Source of the DNA: an uncultured Opitutia bacterium
GTDB taxonomy: Bacteria; Verrucomicrobiota; Verrucomicrobiia; Opitutales; UBA953
Direction: 5' to 3'
DNA: 6,577 nt
Assembly: GCA_903879465.1 (NCBI GenBank)
Contig: CAIRLQ010000156.1
Span: 1 to 6,577, forward strand
Of the stretch, positions 1 through 6,471 are shown in pieces; the stretch's first letter is position 1, and every line of letters begins with the position of its first letter. A program made the translations under genes and the position numbers. The notes below the pieces were generated by a model. It was not told where the DNA came from. It worked only from the letters and a program-made list of their open reading frames with translations, and searched no databases.

Positions 1-1826
1 ATCGGAAGGTGGACGCCGAGCGATTGGAATATCGCTTCCAGGCCAAGTCCAACGCGACCGAGCAGACGCTTCGGATTTGGCAGCGTGACGTCAAACTAGA
101 CTGGCAGGTGAAGCTTAACGGTCGCCGGCTCGGCAATCTGGTGACCTCGGAGGAGGCCCTGGAGGTTTTGTTCGCTCTGCCCAAGGGGTCGCTTCGGGAC
201 GGCGAGAATGTACTGACGGTGGATGCGCCAAAAACTTTGGACGATATCGAGGTCGGACCGATTTCCATCGTAGACAAGCCCGGGCGAGATTTCCTGTCTG
301 GCGCAAGCATCGTGGTGGCGGTGACGGATGCGAAGTCTGGCAAGCTCATGCCGAGTCGCCTGACGCTTACTCGCCTAGATGGCACGCTTCAACCCTTGCG
401 CGCTGAGCCGACCGCCAGCGTCGCGGTTCGCGCAGGCGTGGTTTACGTGAAAGATGGCAAGCTCACGATTTATACCGCCCCGGGAGACTATGTCCTTCAT
501 GCGGGTCGGGGTTTCGAGTGGGGCGTCGATAGTGCGAAGATATCGCTCTCGGCCGGTGGCACTCAGCAGGTGGCCTTCAAGTTGAAGCGTGAAGTGCCGA
601 CGGAAGGCTGGGTGGCGGCGGATAGTCATATTCACACTTTTACCCATAGCCGACATGGGGATGCGTCAATCGAGGAGCGGATGATCACCTTAGCGGGCGA
701 GGGGATTGAACTTGCCGTCGCCACCGACCATAATCACCACGTCGATTACGCTCCGATTGCTGATAAGATGGGCGTATCGCAGTATTTCACTTCCGTCGTG
801 GGCAACGAAGTGACCACGGATCGTGGCCACTTCAATGCCTTTCCAGTTGAGCACGGCTCGCCGGTCGTGAATGCCAAGGAGAACGATTGGGCGAAGTTGG
901 TGCCGATGATGCGAGCGGCGCCCGGGGTGAAGGTCATCACACTCAATCACCCGCGCGACGACCACCAGGGCTTCATTCCTTTCGGAGAGACCCAATTTAA
1001 TCCGAAGACGGGCAAGCACCTCGATGAGGCCGCTTTGGCGAAAGTCGATGCGGTCGAAGTGGTTACCTCCGGCGCGTTGCAGTCCGATGTCCATCAACTT
1101 TACCGCGATTGGTTCGCGCTTTTGAATCGGGGGCTGCACATCTCGGCCATCGCCTCGAGCGACAGTCATGACGTGAATCGCTTCATCGTAGGGCAGGGGC
1201 GCACTTATGTGGCGACACGGGATGAAGACCCGGCGCATTTGGATTTAGATGAAATCTGGCGCAGCTATCAGCAAGGTCGCCTCTTGGTCAGCCTCGGGCT
1301 CTTGACGCGCCTGAAGGTGAACGACCAATTCATCGTGGGAGACCTTGCCGCTGGCTTGGGAGAAGTCATTAAGGTCGAAGCGTCGGTGTTTGGGCCAGCG
1401 TGGGCACAGGCTGATCATATTGAGCTTTATTCCAACGGCCGCCTGATCCGTGAGCAGGACATCTTGGATGACCATCGGGCTGGCCTTAAGGCGAAAATCA
1501 CCTGGATGATTCCCCGTCCGGCGCACGATGTTCATTTAGTAGTCATCGCGACTGGCCCAGGCATCCGTGAGCCATTCTGGGGCATCCCTCGCCCGTATCA
1601 GCCCACCAGCAAAGCCCTTACTTCCCGGGTCATCGGTTCCACGAATCCCATCTGGCTGGATGTCGACGGTGACGGAAAATTCCAATCCGCCTTCGCTTAT
1701 GCGCAGGCATTGCTCAAGCGGTATGGTAACGATCGGACGGCCTTGAGTACGGCCTTGAAGAATTATGATGAAGCGGTCGCGATTCAAGTGGCGGAGTTGC
1801 TGCAAGTGGCCGGGCCAGGGCGTTGA
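1..1826 (+). CDS. CehA/McbA-type PHP-domain metallohydrolase, 5'-partial
   Basis: The reading frame is open from base 3 and has no stop before the GTG at base 9. That GTG has no ribosome site and the protein there is already inside a beta-rich domain, so the gene starts upstream. Counting residues from base 9, 1-195 look like two beta-sandwich modules, the first resembling a galactose-binding fold. Residues 200-400 form a PHP (polymerase and histidinol phosphatase) metal-dependent hydrolase domain: DSHIHT with H207 and H209, TDHNHH with D240 and H241, E267 in GNEVTT, H314 in NHPRDD, and D385 and H387 in SSDSHD. These are the expected metal ligands, so the enzyme should be active. Residues 410-520 look like another beta domain. 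The C-terminal tail carries DVDGDGKF (551-558), a calcium-loop-like pattern. CehA is a carbaryl hydrolase, but most family members have unknown substrates, so only the fold and hydrolase class are claimed. Export cannot be judged without the N-terminus. Confidence 0.87.
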   Translation, partial: RKVDAERLEYRFQAKSNATEQTLRIWQRDVKLDWQVKLNGRRLGNLVTSEEALEVLFALPKGSLRDGENVLTVDAPKTLDDIEVGPISIVDKPGRDFLSGASIVVAVTDAKSGKLMPSRLTLTRLDGTLQPLRAEPTASVAVRAGVVYVKDGKLTIYTAPGDYVLHAGRGFEWGVDSAKISLSAGGTQQVAFKLKREVPTEGWVAADSHIHTFTHSRHGDASIEERMITLAGEGIELAVATDHNHHVDYAPIADKMGVSQYFTSVVGNEVTTDRGHFNAFPVEHGSPVVNAKENDWAKLVPMMRAAPGVKVITLNHPRDDHQGFIPFGETQFNPKTGKHLDEAALAKVDAVEVVTSGALQSDVHQLYRDWFALLNRGLHISAIASSDSHDVNRFIVGQGRTYVATRDEDPAHLDLDEIWRSYQQGRLLVSLGLLTRLKVNDQFIVGDLAAGLGEVIKVEASVFGPAWAQADHIELYSNGRLIREQDILDDHRAGLKAKITWMIPRPAHDVHLVVIATGPGIREPFWGIPRPYQPTSKALTSRVIGSTNPIWLDVDGDGKFQSAFAYAQALLKRYGNDRTALSTALKNYDEAVAIQVAELLQVAGPGR

Positions 1827-1850
1827 GCGGGCGTTTGGCGTCGACCGGGC

Positions 1851-1869
1851 GGAGTACCCTGGGTATTCC
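1851..1869 (+). repeat. Inverted repeat D, CCTGG-centred hairpin
   Basis: GGAGTAC (1851-1857) pairs with GTATTCC (1863-1869) around CCTGG. All seven positions pair, including one G-T wobble. It begins 24 bases after the metallohydrolase stop and ends 15 bases before the acetyltransferase ATG. No T-run follows, so it is not a classical Rho-independent terminator. It shares its central bases with three other intergenic hairpins in the window. Confidence 0.5.
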
Positions 1870-1884
1870 AGTCTCACCCCGCTC

Positions 1885-3030
1885 ATGGAAACCCCTGCTC
1901 CTATAACGACGGCTGTCGCCCCAAGGTCCGATCGCCTGCTCTCGCTCGACGCCCTGCGCGGCTTCGACCTTTTCTGGATTATCGGAGGGCACAGGATTGT
2001 CTTGGCCCTGTTGGCGTTGACCGGCTGGGGCTGGCTGGCGACCGTGGATACGCAGCTAGGGCATGTGGCTTGGAACGGCTTTCACTTTGAAGACCTCATC
2101 TTTCCGCTCTTCCTCTTCATGGCCGGCGTTTCGACGCCGTATTCACTGGCCCAACGCCTGACGGAAGGCGCCCGGTCCGAAGTCTGCCGCAAGATTGTGC
2201 GACGCGGCCTCATCCTCGTGCTGCTCGGTGTCGTCTACAACAATGGTCTGCAATGGAAGGGGCTTGAGAACATGCGATTTGGCAGCGTGCTGGGTTGCAT
2301 CGGCTTGGCGGGCATGTTCGCCCAGTTGATTTTCGCTTTTAATCACGAGGTGCCGAAAAGGCTCTGGTATTGGGTGGCCGGCGTATTGCTAAGCTATTGG
2401 GCAATTATGTCGTTTGGTCATGCGCCTGGCTTCGCTCCGGGTGATCTGACCATGGAGGGAAATTTTGCCAGTTACGTTGACCGTTTGATTATGCCTGGAC
2501 GCTTGCATCTTAAAATCCACGACCCCGAGGGTTTACTTGCGGTCCTGCCGGCAATCGGGAATGCCCTGCTAGGCATTCTTGCTGGTTTATGGCTGCGGCG
2601 ACCTTCGTCGGAAGTTTCCGGTAACCGAAAGGCTGCAGGCCTGATTGTCGCCGGCCTGGCGCTGTTGGCCGGCGGGTATGTCTGGGATGCCGTTTTCCCG
2701 ATCAATAAGAACCTGTGGACGAGTTCTTTCGCGCTCTGGACTTGCGGTTGGTCTGCCCTCTTGCTGGGCCTATTCTATTGGTTTATCGACGTGCGCGGGT
2801 GGTTGCGTGGTCTCGGTGCCTTCTTCGCTGTCATCGGCATGAACTCCATACTGATTTACATGGCAGGCAAGTTCATCAACTTCGATTACACGGCTCAGGC
2901 ATTATTCGGCGGCTTGGCTAAGTTGCTTCCCGCAGGGTGGGGTGCGCTGTTGCTCGCAATCGGCTTCATCATGGTCGAGTGGACGCTACTCTGGTGCTTA
3001 AAGCGGCAGAAATTGTTCCTCAAGGTTTAG
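1885..3030 (+). CDS. HGSNAT-like (DUF5009) transmembrane acetyltransferase
   Basis: This 381-residue protein is strongly hydrophobic, with about ten predicted membrane spans. It has the landmarks of heparan-alpha-glucosaminide N-acetyltransferase relatives: SLDALRGFD at 20-28 leading the first span, HVAWNGFHFEDLIFP at 60-74, FLFMAGVS, DPEG at 213-216, NKNLW at 274-278 and GMNSILIY at 318-325. H60 sits where the human enzyme has its catalytic histidine (before WNG), which supports an active enzyme. The human lysosomal protein carries acetyl from acetyl-CoA across the membrane to terminal glucosamine; the bacterial substrate is unknown. The frame is open back to base 1765, but that would overlap the upstream gene by 62 bases and add a non-family leader. 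The ATG at 1885, just before the conserved start region, is preferred although no clear Shine-Dalgarno sequence precedes it. It lies 58 bases after the metallohydrolase gene and may be co-transcribed with it. A more general acyltransferase role remains possible. Confidence 0.88.
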   Translation: METPAPITTAVAPRSDRLLSLDALRGFDLFWIIGGHRIVLALLALTGWGWLATVDTQLGHVAWNGFHFEDLIFPLFLFMAGVSTPYSLAQRLTEGARSEVCRKIVRRGLILVLLGVVYNNGLQWKGLENMRFGSVLGCIGLAGMFAQLIFAFNHEVPKRLWYWVAGVLLSYWAIMSFGHAPGFAPGDLTMEGNFASYVDRLIMPGRLHLKIHDPEGLLAVLPAIGNALLGILAGLWLRRPSSEVSGNRKAAGLIVAGLALLAGGYVWDAVFPINKNLWTSSFALWTCGWSALLLGLFYWFIDVRGWLRGLGAFFAVIGMNSILIYMAGKFINFDYTAQALFGGLAKLLPAGWGALLLAIGFIMVEWTLLWCLKRQKLFLKV

Positions 3031-3057
3031 GCTAGCCGGGGTCTTCGCTTGTCTTCC

Positions 3058-3075
3058 GCCTCATCTGGATGAGGC
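3058..3075 (+). repeat. Inverted repeat A, CTGG-loop hairpin covering the DUF983 ribosome site
   Basis: GCCTCATC (3058-3065) and GATGAGGC (3068-3075) are perfect inverse complements around TG. As RNA this gives a seven-base-pair stem with a CUGG loop. The 3' arm contains the GAGG (3071-3074) that serves the ATG at 3083, so a folded transcript would hide the ribosome site. It starts 27 bases after the acetyltransferase stop and lacks a T-tract. Confidence 0.6.
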
Positions 3076-3082
3076 TATCAGT

Positions 3083-3487
3083 ATGGATGAACCTGAGCTG
3101 AAGATCACGCGTGGCGACATCATCGCCCGGGGTGTCCTCTGCCATTGTCCGAATTGCGGCAAGCGCGGTTTGCTGGCTTCCTGGTTCCGTCTGAATAAGG
3201 CCTGTGCCGCCTGCGGTATGGATCTCGCCCGTTCCCCTGGCCTTTATTCCGGCACAACTTCAATCGGATATGTAGCCGCCATTATCTTCGTCATCATCCC
3301 GGTCTCTTTCTTAGTCGTCTTCAAGGTGCTATCGGTCACGGCTGGGGTCTTGCTCGGGATTTTCGGATCCTTCGGCTTCATTGTGTTAATCTACCCCGTC
3401 ATGCTCTGCTGGATGGTCATGGCTTACCATGTGGCCTTGCCTGGAGAATTGCCTGAAAATGGTGGAGGCGTGGGTGACGAGGGCTGA
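3083..3487 (+). CDS. DUF983 family zinc-ribbon membrane protein
   Basis: This 134-residue protein has the DUF983 layout. An N-terminal cytoplasmic zinc ribbon has CPNCGKRG (C22, C25) and CAACG (C41, C44), with extra C20 and H21 just before it. Two membrane helices follow at about 60-83 and 87-114, then a short Gly/Glu-rich tail. The family has no established biochemical function. In some proteobacteria it sits near cytochrome oxidase assembly genes, but nothing of that kind is visible here. The ATG at 3083 is supported by GAGG at 3071-3074, 8 bases upstream. That ribosome site lies inside the 3' arm of a perfect inverted repeat at 3058-3075, so translation could depend on RNA folding. It follows the acetyltransferase gene by 52 bases and precedes metF by 48. 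Confidence 0.85.
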   Translation: MDEPELKITRGDIIARGVLCHCPNCGKRGLLASWFRLNKACAACGMDLARSPGLYSGTTSIGYVAAIIFVIIPVSFLVVFKVLSVTAGVLLGIFGSFGFIVLIYPVMLCWMVMAYHVALPGELPENGGGVGDEG

Positions 3488-3504
3488 CCCTGACCTTGAC
3501 TTAC

Positions 3505-3528
3505 ATCTTCATATCTGGATAAGAAGAT
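3505..3528 (+). repeat. Inverted repeat B, CTGG-loop hairpin before metF
   Basis: ATCTTC (3505-3510) pairs with GAAGAT (3523-3528). After one A/A mismatch, TATC (3512-3515) pairs with GATA (3518-3521) around TG, giving the ATCTGGAT core also found in repeat A. It begins 17 bases after the DUF983 stop and ends seven bases before the metF ATG, overlapping the weak purine-rich ribosome site. No T-run follows. It could act on metF translation or mark the 3' end of the upstream message. Confidence 0.55.
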
Positions 3529-3535
3529 ACTTAAG

Positions 3536-4414
3536 ATGTCACGCCACCGCCTCATCGAAGCCCTCGGCCGACCCGTGCGACCCGCGGTGTCGGTGGAGTT
3601 CTTTCCCCCCAAGGACGCGGAAGGCGGCACGCGCATGCTCAAGGTCGCCGCGACACTGAAGCCGCTGGGTATCGATTTCGCCTCCCTGACTTACGGTGCC
3701 GGGGGCACCTCCCGTGACACCACAATCACCTACGGTGCCGAGCTCGTGAAGATGGGCATCCCGCTGATCGGTCACCTGACCTGCGTGGGGCATTCACGGG
3801 CGGAACTTGCCGGCATCATCAAGGAGTACGACCGCGCCGGGTTCTCGGGCATCCTCGCCTTGCGCGGCGATCCGCCCAAGGGGCAGAAGGAGTTCGTCGC
3901 GCATCCGGAGGGCTTCGCGCACGCGCAGGGGCTCGTCCGTCAGATCGCAGCGGAGCAGCCAGGACGCTTCGCGGTCGGCGTCGCCGGCTTCCCGGAACGC
4001 CACCCTGACGCCACGGACGACCTGTCGGACATCCGTTTCCTTGCGGGTAAGGTCGCTGCGGGCGCGGATTTCGTGACCACGCAACTCTTCCTGGATAACG
4101 AAGACTATTTTCGGTTCGTCGCCCGCGCGCGAGCGGCTGGCGTCTCGGTGCCCATTCTTCCGGGCATCATGCCCGTGCTTTCCTTGAAGCAGGCCCGTAA
4201 CTTCTGCGGCTTCTGCAGGGCTCGCATCCCGAACGCCTTGGTCCGTGAGCTCGAGGCCTGCGGGCCGGATGAGGAAGCCCAGCGCAAGGTCGGGGTTTCC
4301 TGGGCCGTGCGCCAGGCCCGCGGTCTGGTCGCTCGTGGCGCACCCGGTTATCATGTATATATACTAAACAAGGCAGAGTCGGCCGTTGAGCTGTTTGCCG
4401 CGTTGCGGGATTAA
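3536..4414 (+). CDS. metF: 5,10-methylenetetrahydrofolate reductase
   Basis: MetF is an FAD-dependent cytoplasmic enzyme that reduces 5,10-methylene-tetrahydrofolate to 5-methyl-tetrahydrofolate, the methyl donor for methionine synthesis. The 292-residue length matches bacterial MetF of about 290-300 residues. Visible landmarks are VEFFPPK with E21 at the position of the catalytic glutamate (E28 in E. coli), LTYGAGGTSRD at 51-61, HLTC at 80-83, ALRGDPP with D112 at the position of the flavin-contacting aspartate (D120 in E. coli), AGFPERHPDA, TTQLFLDN, ILPGIMP and the closing GYHVYILNK. The start at 3536 puts the catalytic segment at the usual distance from the N-terminus, and no ATG, GTG or TTG codon lies in frame in the gap upstream. 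The ribosome site is weak (AAGAAG, 3521-3526) and falls within an inverted repeat. Third codon positions are richer in G/C than in the two flanking genes. No S-adenosylmethionine riboswitch is recognisable in the 48-base leader. No metH or metE is nearby. Confidence 0.96.
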   Translation: MSRHRLIEALGRPVRPAVSVEFFPPKDAEGGTRMLKVAATLKPLGIDFASLTYGAGGTSRDTTITYGAELVKMGIPLIGHLTCVGHSRAELAGIIKEYDRAGFSGILALRGDPPKGQKEFVAHPEGFAHAQGLVRQIAAEQPGRFAVGVAGFPERHPDATDDLSDIRFLAGKVAAGADFVTTQLFLDNEDYFRFVARARAAGVSVPILPGIMPVLSLKQARNFCGFCRARIPNALVRELEACGPDEEAQRKVGVSWAVRQARGLVARGAPGYHVYILNKAESAVELFAALRD

Positions 4415-4458
4415 AGCGGCCGCGCCATCAATAGGTTTGTAAAGAGGGTGGCCTGGGC

Positions 4459-5715
4459 GTGAGATGCCGCATGCGCGAACCCCCTGCACCGTCGGTCACT
4501 GGCTGGCAATCCGGCTTCTGGTGTCTGATGGGGACTCAGTTCCAGAACGCATTTAGCGACAACGCCCTCAAGCAGCTGATCATTTTGATGCTATTGGCCA
4601 CTGCCACGGCTGATGCGGAGGGCGACCGACTCGTATCGCAAGTGACCGCCGTCTTTTCTGCCCCTTTCATTCTTTTTGCCATGCTGGGCGGCTGGCTGGC
4701 GGATCGTTTCAGTAAGCAACGCATTATGGTTAACGTGAAGTTGGCGGAAATGGGTATTATGTCATTTGCCGCCCTCGCCCTGTGGTTGCCTGGTCTGCCG
4801 CTAAAGCTGTGCGCCATTTTTCTGATGGGTTGTCATAGTGCCATTTTCGCACCCTCCAAGTACGGGATTCTGCCTGAAATTCTGCCGCATGAGAAACTCT
4901 CATGGGGTAATGGCATCTTGGAATTATTAACTTTCCTAGGGGTCATCTTGGGTACCGTCGCCGCCGGGATTTTCTCGGATGGATTTAAAGGCAGGGAGTG
5001 GGTCGCTGCCCCCATTTTGGTGGGGATTGCCTTTGGCGGATGGCTGCTGAGTCGTCGGATTACGCCAGCGCCAGCCGCGGCACCCGATTGTCCTGTCCGT
5101 ATTAATCCTGTTACCGACCTTTGGCGACAGCTCTGCATTATGAAGCAGGATCGAGATCTCTGGCGCGCATGCTGGGGCAATACCGGCTTCTATTTTATCT
5201 CCGCTTTGGTGATGATGAACGTGGTCGTATTCGGGAAGACTGTTCTGAATCTTACCGGTTTACAGAATAGCATGATGAACGTGGCGTTGGCACTCGGCAT
5301 CGGCATCGGCAGCGTCGTCGCAGGGTATGCTTCCCGCGGCCGTATTGAGTATCGCCTCGTGCCTATCGGTGCGCTCGGGCTGGCCCTGAGCACCATCCCG
5401 ATGGGAGTGGTGGGCGTTACGGCTGATACATTCCGCATCTGTATGGCGACCTTAGGTTTTTCGGCGGGCCTCTTTATTGTCCCCATCGTCTCCGTCATCC
5501 AGCATCGTCCTTCGCCGGAGAGTAAGGGCGCCGTGCAAGGCACCGTTAGCAGTCTGAGTTTCATCGGGATCATGGCCGCCGCCGGCGTCCAGTGGGTCTC
5601 TCGCGAAGCCTTCGGAATCTCTTCTGGTCAGGTTTTTTGGGTCTGCGGGGTGTCGGCGATCATATCGGGTGCCTACGCCGCGATTTCCCGGGGCAGGTTC
5701 ATCAAGGCTGAATAG
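4459..5715 (+). CDS. LplT-like major facilitator superfamily transporter
   Basis: This 418-residue protein has 11-12 predicted membrane spans in two halves joined by a cytoplasmic loop at about 199-235. Family marks are TQFQNAFSDNALK (26-38) in the first helix, the motif A-like GGWLADRFSK (77-86), and APSKYGILPEILP (131-143) followed by N151. These resemble LplT, the inner-membrane lysophospholipid flippase, and the MFS half of larger LplT-Aas type fusions. No acyltransferase or AMP-binding domain follows, since the frame stops at 5715. Lysophospholipid transport is therefore a family-based suggestion, and other amphipathic or small-molecule substrates are possible. The GTG at 4459 has AGAGGG at 4443-4448, 10 bases upstream, whereas the in-frame ATG at 4471 is 22 bases away. 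GTG is therefore chosen, although the ATG start cannot be excluded. The gene lies 44 bases after metF. Confidence 0.87.
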   Translation: MRCRMREPPAPSVTGWQSGFWCLMGTQFQNAFSDNALKQLIILMLLATATADAEGDRLVSQVTAVFSAPFILFAMLGGWLADRFSKQRIMVNVKLAEMGIMSFAALALWLPGLPLKLCAIFLMGCHSAIFAPSKYGILPEILPHEKLSWGNGILELLTFLGVILGTVAAGIFSDGFKGREWVAAPILVGIAFGGWLLSRRITPAPAAAPDCPVRINPVTDLWRQLCIMKQDRDLWRACWGNTGFYFISALVMMNVVVFGKTVLNLTGLQNSMMNVALALGIGIGSVVAGYASRGRIEYRLVPIGALGLALSTIPMGVVGVTADTFRICMATLGFSAGLFIVPIVSVIQHRPSPESKGAVQGTVSSLSFIGIMAAAGVQWVSREAFGISSGQVFWVCGVSAIISGAYAAISRGRFIKAE

Positions 5716-5742
5716 TTTCACTCAAGGGCAGGGTGCTGCCGC

Positions 5743-5763
5743 TTCTTAATCTTGGATTAAGGA
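5743..5763 (+). repeat. Inverted repeat C, CTTGG-centred, upstream of the two-component genes
   Basis: CTTAATC (5745-5751) and GATTAAG (5755-5761) are perfect inverse complements around TTG. A T/G wobble and a T/A pair extend the arms to 5743-5751 and 5755-5763. It starts 27 bases after the transporter stop and 30 bases before the end of the leader. The AT-rich arms overlap a possible -35 box (TTGGAT, 5752-5757), so it could be an operator as well as an RNA hairpin. Confidence 0.55.
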
Positions 5764-5778
5764 CTGGGATGGTAGAAT
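5752..5778 (+). promoter_or_regulatory. Possible promoter of the response regulator/kinase operon
   Basis: TTGGAT (5752-5757) resembles a -35 box and TAGAAT (5773-5778) matches the -10 consensus in five of six positions, but the 15-base spacer is short. Transcription would start near 5785, leaving about nine leader bases and losing the AGGA ribosome site at 5781-5784. The promoter and that ribosome site therefore cannot both be used as drawn. The call rests on the largest gap in the window (78 bases) lying here, before a gene pair of unrelated function. Confidence 0.25.
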
Positions 5779-5793
5779 ATAGGACCAGCCCCG

Positions 5794-6471
5794 ATGCGCC
5801 TCCTGATTGTCGAAGACGAAGCCCCTTTGCGTAACGGCCTGCTGAAGCTACTCCGCGAGGAAGGGTATGCCGCGGATGGCGCCGCTAACGGCGAAGAGGG
5901 GCTGCACAAGGCGATGGAGACGGATTACGACGCCATCGTCTTGGATTATCTCATGCCGGTCATGGACGGACGCGAGATGCTACGCCGCCTACGGCACACC
6001 AAGCGGACGCCCGTGATGATGCTCACGGCACGCAATTCGGTCGATGATCGCGTGGCTGGCTTGGATCTCGGCGCCGACGATTACGTTTCCAAGCCTTACA
6101 TTCAGCAGGAACTGCTTGCCCGCCTGCGCGCCCTTGTGCGGCGTAATCACAGTTCGGCCGCCGCGGTGATCACCCTCGGCGAAGTCGTCATCGATACCAC
6201 GGCCCGCCGGGTCACCAAGGCCGGCGTCGATGAGCCGGTCACGGGCCGCGAATACGGCCTCCTTGAATACCTTGCCCACCGCCGCGGAGCCGTCGTGCCG
6301 CGTGCCGAGCTTTACGAGCACCTGTTCGACGAGAACGAGGATACGCTTTCGAATCTGCTCGAAGTCCATGTTTGCAATCTACGCCGGAAGCTCGGGGCGG
6401 ATTTGATTAAGACCCGTCGCGGATTAGGTTATGTCATCGAGGCGGCCCCCAAGGCGCCAGCCCAGTCATGA
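5794..6471 (+). CDS. OmpR/PhoB-family two-component response regulator
   Basis: This 225-residue DNA-binding regulator is phosphorylated by a partner histidine kinase. The receiver domain (1-118) has the acidic pair E7/D8, phospho-acceptor D51 in VLDYLMPVMDG, switch threonine T78 in MLTAR and K100 in SKPY. The last is usually KPF in this family. A short linker at 116-125 leads to the winged-helix domain, about 126-218, with VTGREYGLLEYLA, recognition helix SNLLEVHVCNLRRKLG and wing KTRRGLGYVIE. All residues needed for phosphorylation are present. The start is supported by AGGA at 5781-5784, nine bases before the ATG. Its stop codon overlaps the start of the histidine kinase gene (ATGA at 6468-6471), implying translational coupling. 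Target genes and signal cannot be read from sequence. Confidence 0.95.
   Translation: MRLLIVEDEAPLRNGLLKLLREEGYAADGAANGEEGLHKAMETDYDAIVLDYLMPVMDGREMLRRLRHTKRTPVMMLTARNSVDDRVAGLDLGADDYVSKPYIQQELLARLRALVRRNHSSAAAVITLGEVVIDTTARRVTKAGVDEPVTGREYGLLEYLAHRRGAVVPRAELYEHLFDENEDTLSNLLEVHVCNLRRKLGADLIKTRRGLGYVIEAAPKAPAQS

Noticed and set aside
690..1238. 182-codon open frame on the minus strand
   Set aside because: It lies wholly inside the metallohydrolase PHP domain, has no family-like motifs, and is explained by the codon pattern of the sense gene.
1818..1835. GGGCGTT direct repeat with an 11-base period across the metallohydrolase stop
   Set aside because: There are only two seven-base copies, one inside coding sequence, and no sign of an array or attachment site.
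1765..1884. Upstream ATG giving a 40-residue extension of the acetyltransferase
   Set aside because: It would overlap the metallohydrolase gene by 62 bases, and the added residues are basic and Cys-rich, unlike the family N-terminus. The ATG at 1885 fits better.
3488..3535. S-adenosylmethionine or S-adenosylhomocysteine riboswitch before metF
   Set aside because: The 48-base gap is too short and contains only one hairpin, with no recognisable riboswitch core.
3794..4354. 186-codon open frame on the minus strand
   Set aside because: It is antisense to metF, charge-rich and lacks recognisable domains. Long antisense frames are expected in a gene with mostly G/C third positions.
4416..4423. 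GCGGCCGC palindrome after metF
   Set aside because: It is an eight-base GC-only palindrome in GC-rich DNA with no further structure, and plausible by chance.
4424..4452. GCCATC/GGTGGC stem enclosing the transporter ribosome site region
   Set aside because: It is a six-pair stem with one wobble and a 17-base loop, so it is not convincing and does not match the other hairpins closely.
5727..5740. GGCAG/CTGCC stem with a GGTG loop after the transporter gene, considered as a terminator
   Set aside because: The stem has only five base pairs and is followed by GCTTCTTAATCTT rather than a T-run. It is too weak to call.
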